Under the pieces are notes generated by a model, which searched no databases, had not been told where the DNA came from, and worked only from the letters and a program-made list of their open reading frames with translations. From assembly GCF_040954835.1 (NCBI RefSeq), contig NC_090704.1, positions 36,274,979-36,338,978 on the forward strand: a DNA stretch of 64,000 nt, in the 5' to 3' direction. This document shows positions 52,301 through 64,000 of this stretch, piece after piece. The position numbers and the translations under genes are program-made. Every line of letters begins with the position of its first letter. The first letter of the stretch is position 1. This DNA is from Lepisosteus oculatus (lineage: Eukaryota; Chordata; Actinopteri; Semionotiformes; Lepisosteidae).

Positions 52301-55300
52301 GTAAATTGTTAATTCATCTCTTACAACCCATTTTTAGGAAATGGTCCAGTGGGTTATTTACCGCTGGGATTTTTCTCCTTCCTAATACATCACACATTCA
52401 GGGGCAAAGTGCAGAGTACAGTTCCAAACACTTAACTAGAAGGACATGGGTTGGAGTTCCTGCTACAGAGGCTGCTATTGCAGTCATGAGATATTTTACA
52501 CTAAGATTGTTCCAGTTCATCCAGGTCATCAGATAAATGTGTACCAGTGGTCCTGGATATAACCTTTAGATGGAGGAAAGGAAAAATGCATATTGTCTGC
52601 TTAATGCAACTGTAATGTGGATAAACACGGGCCAGATATACCTCAAGTAGAGAGTGAATATTCTGGTGCTCAGACAGGTATGTCTGTGCAGGAACCTTAC
52701 CTTGTATTCTGCAGTATGCAGGGTTTCAAGATGCAGGCCGTTTCCTTCTGCATGGAAGCACTGCTCCAAGCACTGAAACACAGGCAAGCCAGTCACACAT
52801 AGGCTGGAGCTCCTCAAATCAACACATCATAGCATATTTGTACAGCAGAAACCTGATGGTTTGTACAATTCAATTGAAAATACTTTATTCATGCCCAAGA
52901 GGGGTAATTTAAGAAGCAAGCTATACAACATACAAAACATAAAAAATGAAACAATATTAATAAGAAATATATATATAGTAAAAAGAAATGGACTACAAAA
53001 AGGATTATGAACGTAACAGTGTGAAATATTTAAGAAGGTATTAAAGAAAATGCACAGTCTATCCAATAGACATTGTAGTGATGAAGCTTATTTACATTAA
53101 TTATTGCAAGCCTGGTGGCCTCTGGAACAATATTTTTTCTTTCTATTTGTCTTGCACTTTGGACAGTGAAAACATTTTCCTGAGGGCAAAAGGTTAAAAG
53201 ACTGATGAAGGAAGTTCGATGGGTCTTCAGCGATGGCATAGACCTTCCTCAGGGTCTGCTGGGCATACAGCTGTGCTGAGTCTTAAAGACTCACCAATGA
53301 TTTAGGTGCTGAGGCTTACAACATTGTGAAGTTTTTTTTTGTCTTTATACTGAATTAAGTCAACCAAAAGATAAATAAAATTATACTTTCAGTAAAAATA
53401 TAAACATTGATAGAATAACTTTTGTACTCCAAAGGAAGTCCTTTCAGTAAACATACATGTAGGTTTATCATTAAACACAGTGCCCAGATATTAATACAAG
53501 GCAAACTACACCATGTAAGCCCCAGATATAGAGTATTTAGGATACAACTGAATGGTTCATTAACTGAATTTAATCTCATAAAAGACCAATCACACAACAA
53601 AATATTTCTGAAGCATTTGTTGTTGGTTTTGACATAAAGAAGCAGTCACTAAATTGGTAAGTGCAGTAACAAACTATTTACTGGTTCACGTCTTAGCCAT
53701 CTTGAAACCTAATCTCGTGAAATATCAGGAGTAACCTTACTTCTGGTTAGTAACTGATACGAGAGTTAGTACCAATATGGGTCTCCCTCCCACTGGCAGT
53801 TTAACCATGATTTTCAGTCAGAGTATTTAGCTAGGAGCTCCTGTGTGGCTCACTATGTCCTGGAACTTAGACAGAGTGCAGTCTGAGCCTCCGGGCAATA
53901 ATGCAACCTGACCGTGACTGGGATTTTCCTATCTGCAACAGTGCACGATTGACCAAGCCTACTCAGCTCTGAGGTGTGTTTGTGATCCCTGTGGCAGGGA
54001 CAGGTGCTTGTGAGCGTGAACTGTTTTCGGTGAGAGCTGCATGAGCCCTCTGCTCTATGCCTGGTCTTCTTCTACTCTACTCTGCACATTGCTTTTCATC
54101 TTGCAGTGATGAGGGTCCCAGTGGGAGTTGTACAGTAATTAGCCAGTAGACCCAAATAATTGCCATGTCCAGAAGAGCAAAAGAAAGGTCACAAATGACA
54201 AGAAACCTAAAATAATAATTCAGTCCATTAACTCACTTGGTTACTAGTAGCTAAGTAATATTAATGACCTCTTCCAGATGAATCTTTAAATAATCTAGTG
54301 TGTCAGCTATTAATTCTGAACATATATACATATATTCCAATTTCAGTTTTGCCAATGATTGTATCCACGGCTACTTCAATTAAAAAATACAACTGAATTA
54401 TAACAATGGGATGAGCAATTAATAAGTTACACAGTCCAAACAAAGTAAACAGTCCCAAAACCCACGAAACACAGTATTAATCTAGTGCAGTACAGTCACA
54501 GCATGAAATTGAATTTGTAGCCCATCTCATGAAATGCAGTGTTTACCTGCAGAGTATAATGTAGACGCTGGTAGAACTCCATCACACTATTCTGCTGCTG
54601 AGACACTTTGTCAATGATCTTGACAGAGTTGGCCCACAGAGGAGCCAGGAGGCTGCAGGGGAGAGGACAGTGAGCAGGAGTAGGTGGAAAGATTAATTGG
54701 TTCTGTAAGCATGGATTAATTTCCTCACTCCCAAAACTGATTTACATAGCCTACACCTGAGACAGCAGAGGCTAATGTCTATGTATTCTGGCAATACTCA
54801 AAGCAGAGGCACAACACAAGTGGAGTTAATGCTTTGCATTAACACATTTTCATGACTGCATCAGAAATTCTGGTCTGTGGGGTCACTACACATTCATGAC
54901 ACAGAATCCATATGAATAGATCCCAGTAAGACAGTTTGTTTGAAATAACCTTTTTAAACATTAGCAATGAAGAATATGGATTTTGGATACTGGTCTAAAA
55001 TAAACAAGTCTTTCTTTCAGACTTGCGGTTGTCTATTAAGTTACTTTTGAGTATTTTCTGTCTGATTCTGATGTGCTGTTTGCTCATCGCCCATGTGTTT
55101 AATCACAAGAATGAGCTTGTGAAAATATTCCAAGTTCTCTTTGGTGTTGCATCATTTCAAAAAGCCCCATTGAAGGAGCACAAGGTTCTACTACTCATTT
55201 CCTCTTATTCAGGCTTTTAGTCTGTAGGAGAATAACATTTCATAAAAAGCAAGGCAGATAACATGAAAGAGCAAAGAATACAAGCCAATGTTTACCAAAC

Positions 55301-58300
55301 CTAAACCTTCCTTCAGAGTCATATGGATTTAGATACTAACGCGTCCTCATGCGTTAACCTTTACCTCATGGTGTAAGCCATAAATTACATGCATATATTA
55401 AATGGATTATAAAGTCATATTAATTTCAAAGTGCACAATTAGGTGCTGGATGGATCAGAAGCTTATACTCTTGTGGAGAAGGGCAAGGATTCTTATGAGC
55501 CCTACACTGGGTAAAGTCCATATAAAATCATGCAATATTCACAAGCTGTTCAATTTTAATGAATTGCTGATGAATCTTAATACAGCATGTTCAAAGTAGC
55601 CAGTACAAGCAGCTGTGTGATACTTCAGTGTGTCTCCTGTACCTATTGAAGTTCTCCTGCACCAGGTTCTCATTCATGTAATGCAGCTCTTTCTCCAGAT
55701 ACCTCATCAGGGGCACAACAGCCTGTGGGACACAGAACAAGAGAGTCACTCCCAGCCTTCCTGCTATAGTTGGTAAATCAGGAAAACAGTCACTGTTTTA
55801 CAATTGAGAAGCAGGACACACTGTTAACGTTCAGTGGCCTACTCTATGAGGCCCGACATTTAAGCAACAACACAAGTGGATCTAAAAAAATATATAGAAG
55901 AGCAAGCAGATTAATGATGATCTGAAAGTTCCATAAAACACACAATAAAGGAACTGAAATTGTTTTGAACAGATGAGTTTTCATAGTGAATTAAGATGTT
56001 TTGAACAAAGAAGTGAACTGCAGAGAACTGGTTCAAGATCAGAAATGAAATCAGAGGTGAAAACAGAATGTTTTCTGTTTATGTAATGCTATAAAAAGGC
56101 CTTACATCTTCTGTGCTTGATGAATATCTGCGATGGGCAGCCATGTTGAGGATATGTTTCTCAATGTCTGCACGGAGCTGAAAGAGAGAGGCATGTGGGG
56201 GGCAAATAATGGGTGAGAAATCACAGAGGACCCTGTTTTTACTGATACACAAAGAATGGCGATAAAACAAATTGTATTGCATTCACAATACATGACTGGT
56301 CACAATCCACACAACCCACAGTCACAGGTTTGTGACCCACCCAGCAGTTTACATTAAAATATATGCTGCCTTAAAATACATATAAAAAGGTATCTATTTT
56401 TATTTTACAGGAAAAAGGGAGAGGTCTGATGATATTAGATTTATTGGTTGAAATACTTTTTTTACTGTATCATTTTCACCATGAAGTACCTATCTGTATA
56501 TTTCTACTTGCAATCTGCACAGATCTTTCATGTGGGCAAGGTGTATGCAAGACCTTTCATGCAAGTCTATCTATAATGCAGGCTGCTATAGGTTTTTTAA
56601 GTTTTTTTTTTAGGTTTTTTGGACCCTCAGCTGTGAACTCAAGTGGGTGTGGCACCTGCTGCCCCAGCGTCTCCACGGCGGTGCGGATCTGCTTGCCCAG
56701 CACGCCCTGCGCGTGCTGCAGCTGGGAGGGCAGCGTGTTGTGGAACTGCTCCTCCCTGATCACGTGCTTCGTGGTCTCCCGCAGCCCGGCCCAGTTCAGC
56801 TGCTCGGGAAGCCTGTTCAGGATGGTCCTCAGGTGCTCCATGTTGTTGACCACCACACAGAGCTGCACAAAGGAGGAAGACAGAAAGAGCATGGATTCCA
56901 CAGATCAGATCGGTGCCATGTTTTTCAACACAAACAACGTAGTAATGTGTTTTACATCTCAACATCTGAAATATTCTTGCAGCCTAGCGAATCTAATTTA
57001 GTAGTATATAGTCTAATTGTCAACACTCTAGTCAGTAGGAAATCTTAGCTATTTCAGTGGGTGATGCGACAGAACCCTAATCAGAAACAACAATTGTTAA
57101 GAAAAAAGACTGAGGACCACAATTCAAGTTTATCTTATCAGAATGTTTAAAAACTATACTTGAAAACTGCACCCCCACAATCTTCCATGCAGCATGTTAC
57201 AGCACAAAGGATAATCAATCATTTTTAGATTACACAGATTAACTGCCAATTGAATGTGAGATGCTGATACTATTCTATTGAGCATGGCCCTTTGGAAAAG
57301 AAATTCCAATGAGATTACCCCTTTCAACATACTAACACTTCTTTTTAACCACTTTGAAAACTGTATTCAATGCATATCTACATACAGTATGTCCAAAATA
57401 CAGCCAGCTAGAGTTTAACAGACCACCCCACTTGTTGCAGGCTATCTATGCACAACTGGATAAAAGTTATGAACAGCAGTAAGGCCACAGCTGCCATTAA
57501 CAGCCTGTCTACGCACAGCCAGTCAATACAGTTACGTCTGTAAAAGAAGGATTAAGGGGAAAACAGGGGACACTGGAGCCTTAGGCTGCCTCATACCTTG
57601 TTCACCGCATGGCTATGGTCTGACTTGTCAGAGAGCTCCTCAGCCCGTTGCTTGACCATCCTACAATATGTCAGTGCAATCTTGCATATGTCCTGGAATT
57701 AGAAACACAGACACATGGCACCCAGCTGTCAGCCCACAAAAAGCTCACACAGATGAGTGTCTGCCACATTCAAAATTACAAAACTAATTTATACATGATT
57801 CATTTCCTTATCGCTCTTTTAAAATTATTTGGAATTCACGATGTAGTTTTAACCTTTACAGTATTACAATAGCATTCACAATAAATTAGCATATTCTCAT
57901 ATAAAAGAGAATTTAGCTTGATAATTAAATGTACTCCTATCTTTCTTAAAACCATGAAAAAAACAGAGGTCAAAAACTGCCAGAGGACAACCTAGGAAAT
58001 ACAGTTTTTTGTGTGCTTAAATAGTTTTAGCCACTCTTGCGTTCCACATTTCTAGTATAGGGGGACCTTGAGCACTAGTTTTTAGTTTATCTCTGGTCTT
58101 ATTTTACAGATTAACCTTTTATTTAGGATTGTTGAGGAAATATCTGAGAAAGAAACGTCTGCGTAAGGTTCCTTATTTTGATCATCTGACTGCCAGTTAC
58201 CTCAGTCAGTTTAACCATCAGCATGAAGGCTTCTTCAGGATCTGGCCAGCTCAGATCATTCCACATCTGACTGATGGGTTGAAGACAGGCGGCCAAGTCC

Positions 58301-61300
58301 ACTGCTGAGGAACTGTGTTTGATGGGGACAGAGCCATCCAGTAGGGGTTGGAGCTATAAGAGACAAATCAGCAAAACCCGCACTCAGAAAGCCACATAAA
58401 GCATTGCAGTCACAGAGCAATTATCCGTCACACAATGCAGACCAGTTTGTGTTTTGGTAAAAAAGAAAGACATCAAGCTCAAGTCTGACACACTCCATGG
58501 CTTCATTAAGAGTGATAAGAGAGAAAGGAGCATGGAGTATACCAGTCTGAGGTTGTCAGTGAAGGGGAGAGTTGTCAGGTTATCAGAGAAGGGTGGAGTT
58601 GGAGTCTGGTGATGAAGAGCAGGAGGGACGGAGGTGAGAGGGTACCTGATCCACCTGTACTGCCCTCTGCACTCTCTCCAGTGTGGTGTTGTAGGCCTTG
58701 TTGAGCCAGTGAGGCAGTGCATCCCGGAACCTCACATGGAATTCTGTCAGAGCCAGCAGCTTCCCTCTGCAACAAAGTCAGATACACGTCTTACTTTACT
58801 CCAGATTTTACTTCAATTTTCTTTGCTTTATTTCTCCCCTTGATTGCTTTTCTTTTTCTTCCTTGTCCCTGTTTGTCTGCCAGACTGAATGTGTTATTTT
58901 CAAGAGTGGATAAGGATGAAGGTAAACACCATTTACAGGGAGCTCCAGCTCCAGGTTGACTAACCTCTTCTGCAGAAAGGCCTTCTCTTTGTGGATGGCC
59001 TTGAGGCTCAGGTAGAGGGGGTACAGTGTGTTGGCGAGCTGCTGGTCGATTTGACTTCCCAGACTGCTTAGCGTGTAATCGATCTCTGCTGCAATCTGCT
59101 CGTACAGAGGCACAAATATCATCATCAGGGCTTCATTTAAGTGGACTTTTCACAGAGGGCTCTTGTTTTGAAAAATAAATGACCTGATTTTAAAACACAA
59201 AAGCAAACACAGATAAACCACATTTAACCTGACCCTTAGGGTCTGGGACCTATAGCATGGGATTTTTACCTTAAAGGCATTTGTAAAATAAAGTCAAAAG
59301 AGAAAAAAAAACACTTCTACTTACCAAGGTGTCCTGTTCTATATAGATCACTGTAAAGACATCAAGTTGAACTGCGCTGTGAAAAGTGCAAGAGATTGTT
59401 TACACTCTGATGAGTTTTTATATTTATAAAATCTAATGTCTAGCTTACTCACTTTACTTTTGTTAGCTTTTTTTTGTTAGCAACAGAGTCATGTTCTGCA
59501 GGCTGCTGTCTGTCTGACATCACTCCCAGCTGCTGTCACTGCTGTACAAATTACAGGTACTTCCACATAATTGTGTTTTGCATTGTGCTGCTCTTTTTTA
59601 ACCTTTAAATGAACTATCTGCTGTTGTGAAATTAATGCCATTGGGGAAATAAGACTTTCAGATATGTTTTTTTTGAACTGACATGTTGGCTACAGGAAAC
59701 TACAGAAGCAGCAAGGCATTCTCATGCACTTGCACAGATCAGATCATTTGTGTGATGACAAAATTCTGGCCATTGAAGCACCAGAACTGAAAGAAAACAC
59801 ATATGTACAATAATGGACTTAAATAGGTCTTAAAAGCCTTACCATTAGGTAAATTCCAAAGGCCATATCAATAAAACACAGTTCACCAGCATGAACTTGA
59901 TATTGTTTTTGATTGGACTAAATTATCATAATGGTGCTGACAAAGCTTTTTGGTTTGTCTTTTTCAACTTACATTTAAGTTTTGTTTTTAATTATAATAA
60001 TTTTGTAATAGTGCATGCATTGACCTGCGGTGCTTAAAATACATCTCACTTTTAGCTATATACATCTCATTTGCAATACCAATGATTTTTCTTAATTATG
60101 AATAACAGAAAAGTGATAACTCTTCTCCACTTGCCAGTGACACAGTCATACCAATTTACATTACATGTGTAATTCTTTTTTATGTACTCGCTATTGTATT
60201 TGAGTGTAAAGTTCGGCATCCCTTGTAATTTAGTGATAAATTAAGCAAGACATTTATCTGAGTTGTTTATAAAGTAGTGTGTATGATGGAAACAACTCTG
60301 ATCTTTGGGGGGCGAATGTCTTCAAATTTGTATTTTGAATGGTTTGTAAGTAATTTTTTTTAACAAGTCATCAGATTCATTGATCGAAAATAAATTGTTT
60401 CATGTCTTTTGAGATGGATGATTCAATAGTTACTGGTCAGGTAAGCTTTGAAACCAGGAGTGGGCACCTCTGTATTGGGTAATTTTATGTCAAATCTGTC
60501 ACATGTGCAGACATGTCAGACACACTGACAGCCCCACAAAACCCCACATCGCACAGGCAAGAGAGCAAATCTGCTGTGCAGATGTGTGACCTTGCAGCAC
60601 CTTTCAAAGTCCAGAGAGTTACTTTTCCATAGCAGGTTCACTGCAAATCACCCGTTACACAAAAGTTGAAGGTCTTTATTTGTAGTGGTGGTTTCTTGCA
60701 GCACCCATCCAGATTGGGCAGACTGTGAACTTACATGTGAAAAAGTAAAGGGAACGCTACCAGCTGCATGAATAATCACCTGATAAAGACTTTGTTCCAC
60801 ACATCTTTGTTGAGTTTAACATCTTCCTGCAGCTCGTTAACAAGGCCAGCTAGAGCTTTGATTGTCTCTCCAACATCCTGCAGAAAAAAGACAAAGAGAT
60901 GGAGAGATGAACAAAGGGAAAGGAATGAGGATCTGGGTGAAGAGAAGGATAGTCACAGACAATGATGCTGGATAGAGGGTTTTGTACCGGATGAAGTTTG
61001 TGTTTTAGATTGGGTCCTTGGTCTGTTCCATAATCACCTGGTTTGGAATTAAATTCTTCACTGTGGCTTCCATTGTCTCATGGAAAGAAGATTGGACACT
61101 GCTTCTTATACTAGTTTCTGCAGGTACCAATATGTAAACAGTCACAGCATGGTTAAGTATATTGTATTATCTTGGAGACGTACACGGGTCTTTGATGGAC
61201 ATCAGAGTCTTAAAAACTACTGGTAATTCCAAAATTGTGGTTAAAAATCAGCCCAAATTCCTGCCCTCTTCTCTTGTTCTTACCTTCATCATTGGCTGGT

Positions 61301-63825
61301 GCAAACCCTTCTTGATGGTGAACCATTCCTGAGTACCCACCTACAAATAAGGAATAAATGCATTAGCGCCAGTGAGAAAAGATGCTGTCTATCAAGGGGG
61401 ATATTAAGAAGTCTGGCACTTATGAGGCCCATTCATTCCTGTCTCATCACCGGTTGGGGACAGAGGACGAGTGTGGGTTAGCTTCTTCTCTCCCATGATG
61501 GTATAAAAGCTATAGTTCCAAGGTGGGCTGATTGAAGCTCAGAATTGGAGGAAATCTGGCTTGGCTAATCATCATTTTTTTCCCTTAAACATGTACTTTT
61601 CCCTAAGAACCTAAAAACACAAATATGGACATTATAAAAATCTAAAGATTACCTGAACAGCTTTTGTCACCTCTTGCTGAAGATCAAAGGTGGATGGGTT
61701 AAGTTTCTGAAAGGCCTTGGTTTTGCATATCTGCACCATCACCCTGAAATAGGCAATATAAACTATCAGATGTTACCACATCTGATCTTCATACACCACT
61801 ACTAATGTTTTTGACTCTCCTCACAGCTAAAATCTGTACCAGAATTGATACTGTGCTATGTGTGGTCATGAAAAATGAAGTGGTCCAGATTCTGTAAGTT
61901 ACAATGTTGGAGGACAGTCCACAATGGGCCAGAGACATGTGGACACCACTTGTCCACATGACCCCTTTTCTCAAAGCCTACCTGAGCAGCGTGTGCAAGC
62001 GCTTGGTTGCTGTCGGTAGAAAGACGTCTCGGTATTTGGAGACAAGCGACAGTCCATACTGCAGGAAGTCATGGAGGGAGGCAGCCAGCTCTTGTTTCTA
62101 TAGGAAACCATCACACACAATCAGATGACTGCTAAAAAGTTTGTAATTATACACATCGCAAAAGTGTGTGAAAGATAAAATCATCTTGTACTGTGCATGT
62201 TATGTCATCTACTTGCAAATGAAGAGCCCAGTCCAAACATAATAAAAGTTACAAATGTGAGGAGGCCTTTTGGCTTACTTGGTTGCTTTGTAACTGATTA
62301 ATCTAAGCATCAGACCCAGACATTTCTTAAAGGATCCCAAGGAACCATGGTCAACATCGTGACTAGGAAGGTTTTTGTACTCAGAAGAACTTTCCAAATT
62401 CAGTCCTTCTCTCCTGGTGTCACTGTGGTCATTTCCTGGGTTAATCTTGAAGGTTTTTAATCTCTTGTATCAAGTCCCCATTTTAAGGACTACAGCGACC
62501 CAGAGATAAAAATCTCATTTTAAATTCAAATTGCATAGCACAGTAACCTCATTACAGTTAGCTGTGATTTTCTTATGCAATTGTGTGATTGAAAGTAAGT
62601 CATCATCAATGTTCCCTCTAATTTCAAATGCCCTGTGTGTGCAAAAATACCAAGCTGTGCCATTTTTTTTCCAGTGACAAAAAGTGTAAACCTGAAATTA
62701 TTTTATGTTAATATTTCTCGCAACGGAACATATATCAAATGATGACTTTTCGGAGTAGCAGTTGCTACCATTTCGTCAAGCTTTTCCATTTTAAACGAAC
62801 TTGCAGTTCTTTTGCGCTTAACGCCCTTCACCTCTTTAGACATAATGAAACAATATTTTTATTTTTTTAATAAAATATATTTGAAGTGAGTAGTACAAAT
62901 TTGAAAACAATTAGTCTACGTTTCGACGATCTCAACGTTCAACGATGCACACTATGCAAACCGGAAAAGGAAAATGCTGTTTATTGTGAAGCAGAAATTC
63001 AAAAAACCAGGACAGTGACTCGACGAGCTCAGTCATGGAGACTGAGTGTGGAGTGAGCATGAGCGGTGAGGTACGAGACTACAAGACCTTAGATATCGAT
63101 GATCAAGTAGCAATAACAATGCACACAGCCAAGTCGCAGCCGGTCTCATGTGGTCAATTTCGCACTTTTCAGTTGATGACCATGTTTGTTTCATTATTAT
63201 CATTTTAATTATGTTTTTTGTGCGCAGTTCAATTTCCTGAGTGTGGGCGCACACGTGCACAGCTTAGAGGGAACATCGAATAAGGTAGATGACTGTAACA
63301 GCAGTTAAAGGTTCTCAGTGTTTTTTAGATTTAAGGATTTTGATATTTTATTGTAATGTTTAATAGAAAATTTGGAAAAAGAGCATTTATAGTAAATGTA
63401 TTAGTCATTCTGGGTAAATTTCACATCCATAAATCAAAATGGTCTAATAATATTCCCCTTTTTAGTACTTTTGAGGTGGAGCTGAAACCCTATTTAAATT
63501 CTACGTATGATATATGTAAAAAATACAATTTGATCTCATAATTTACTTCATTACCTCTGGTGGTTAAATGTTTTTTTTCTGTTCGTGTTTTTTTCTCTTG
63601 TACCTGTTTTGGATCCTCTGTTTATAGTTGTATTTGTAAATTATTTATACGTTTAATATTTTTTTTTAAAGTTCTCAGTGGTGCTACCTGTAGAAAGGGA
63701 AGCTCCTGCTGCCCCCAGTGGTACTCAATGCTGGTGAGTTGCTGGAACAGCACTGTGGGGTCCAGCTCCAGCTTCTGATTGAGCCTGCTGTACGCCACCC
63801 ACTTCCTGCAGAGAGAGGTGAGCTG
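49315..63825 (-). CDS. unc13d: Munc13-4 (UNC13D), C-terminal 739 residues; 5' end outside window
   Basis: Twenty minus-strand exons: 63688-63825, 61982-62097, 61653-61743, 61284-61340, 60780-60877, 59325-59376, 58965-59095 (start may be 59098), 58646-58766, 58201-58353, 57597-57692, 56656-56862, 56106-56177, 55643-55722, 54547-54652, 52701-52772, 52064-52147, 51483-51603, 51117-51240, 50052-50248, 49315-49418 (stop TGA). They sum to 2220 bases in frame. The first 15 or so exons cover the helical MUN core with the MHD regions; exons from 51603 down form the C2B domain. C2B keeps the calcium-loop acidic residues (LDSNGSSDPF and [11 protein letters not shown]). The end, [18 protein letters not shown], matches the family C-terminus. 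Munc13-4 tethers and primes secretory lysosomes and granules with Rab27a and SNAREs in cytotoxic and other blood cells; human loss causes familial hemophagocytic lymphohistiocytosis type 3. Human protein is about 1090 residues, so about 350 N-terminal residues including C2A lie beyond base 64000. The last acceptor (CAAAG at 49419) is weak. Confidence 0.96.
51265..51455 (-). mobile_element. Minus-strand SINE of the CCCTTGAACAAGG type
   Basis: On the plus strand it reads 'tttgtctgacgcacttatcc', 'ggtctcacctggaatttgaa', 'accacaaccttccagttata' and 'gtccagagtcctaacagcta'. This is the reverse of a very common fish SINE whose tRNA-like head carries the last two pieces. It lies in the unc13d intron between exons 51483-51603 and 51117-51240, so it is in sense with the gene. 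Confidence 0.75.
62607..63278. mobile_element. Non-autonomous hAT-like DNA transposon, about 670 bp
   Basis: The ends are inverted: the left reads CAATGTTCCCTCTAA and the right, on the minus strand, CGATGTTCCCTCTAA, followed by looser similarity (GTGTGTGC). This CA-rich TGTTCCCTCTAA terminus resembles hAT-family TIRs. There is no transposase frame inside. I could not find matching 8-base target duplications, which fits an old insertion. It lies in the unc13d intron between exons 63688-63825 and 61982-62097. Confidence 0.65.
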
Positions 63826-64000
63826 CTGAAAAAGAGGCAGGGGCAGGAGATCGCGGAAATACATTGTGACTAAGTACATAAATAATTAAAAAATGACAAC
63901 GGAATGGATTCTCCGAATCTGCCCCAAATGGAAGCCTTTCAATGAAAAAATAAACCGAGTAAAAAAAACAAACGGGTATATATCGCATGTGGTCATTAAG

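Noticed and set aside
56429-57001. 190-codon plus-strand frame
   Set aside because: It lies antisense over unc13d exon 56656-56862, whose GC-rich codons keep the opposite strand open. It has no domain, and the sense exon is certain.

Overview
The window is nuclear DNA of a bony vertebrate, most likely a ray-finned fish. The genes have many short GT-AG exons, the proteins closely match known vertebrate families, and the introns carry fish-type SINEs (an ATGGATGG-tailed family and a family with a 'CCCTTGAACAAGG' segment) plus DNA-transposon relics. Introns are short and there is no sign of bacterial or viral organisation. A non-teleost such as gar, bowfin or sturgeon would fit, but the species cannot be fixed from the sequence alone.

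Layout, left to right. (1) 735-12472, plus strand: the 3' part of a gene for a PDZ plus PTB/PID-domain protein that I cannot name; its 5' exons lie before the window. (2) 16678-22265, minus strand: a small, apparently complete four-exon gene for an acidic coiled-coil-like protein of about 213 residues, with two homologous phase 0-0 exons that look like an old exon duplication. (3) 24458-25614, minus strand: histone H3.3 (h3-3b), complete in three coding exons, with a TATA box and a dense CCAAT-box promoter near 26,500-26,680. (4) 28030-42046, plus strand: unkempt (unk), complete in 16 exons and 813 residues, with CCCH zinc fingers, a coiled coil and a terminal RING-like domain. (5) 49315-63825, minus strand: the 3' 20 exons (739 residues) of unc13d (Munc13-4), covering the MUN/MHD core and the C2B domain; the N-terminal part lies beyond base 64000.

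h3-3b and unk are head to head, and unk and unc13d are tail to tail. This is the arrangement I know from human 17q25, so it identifies the block and supports the choice of unk over unkl and of h3-3b over h3-3a. Exon phases were checked by hand for all five genes and each assembly closes in frame: 810, 642, 411, 2442 and 2220 coding bases.

The genes do not form a pathway; each has its own role (histone variant supply, translational control of neuronal mRNAs, secretory granule priming, PDZ/PTB scaffolding). The least described content is the duplicated-exon gene and the PDZ-PTB gene. Other points of note are two copies of a hammerhead-core-like repeat, a roughly 670-bp hAT-like element, and several tandem repeats at splice-relevant places. 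I found no CRISPR array, rRNA, tRNA gene or novel defence-type system.
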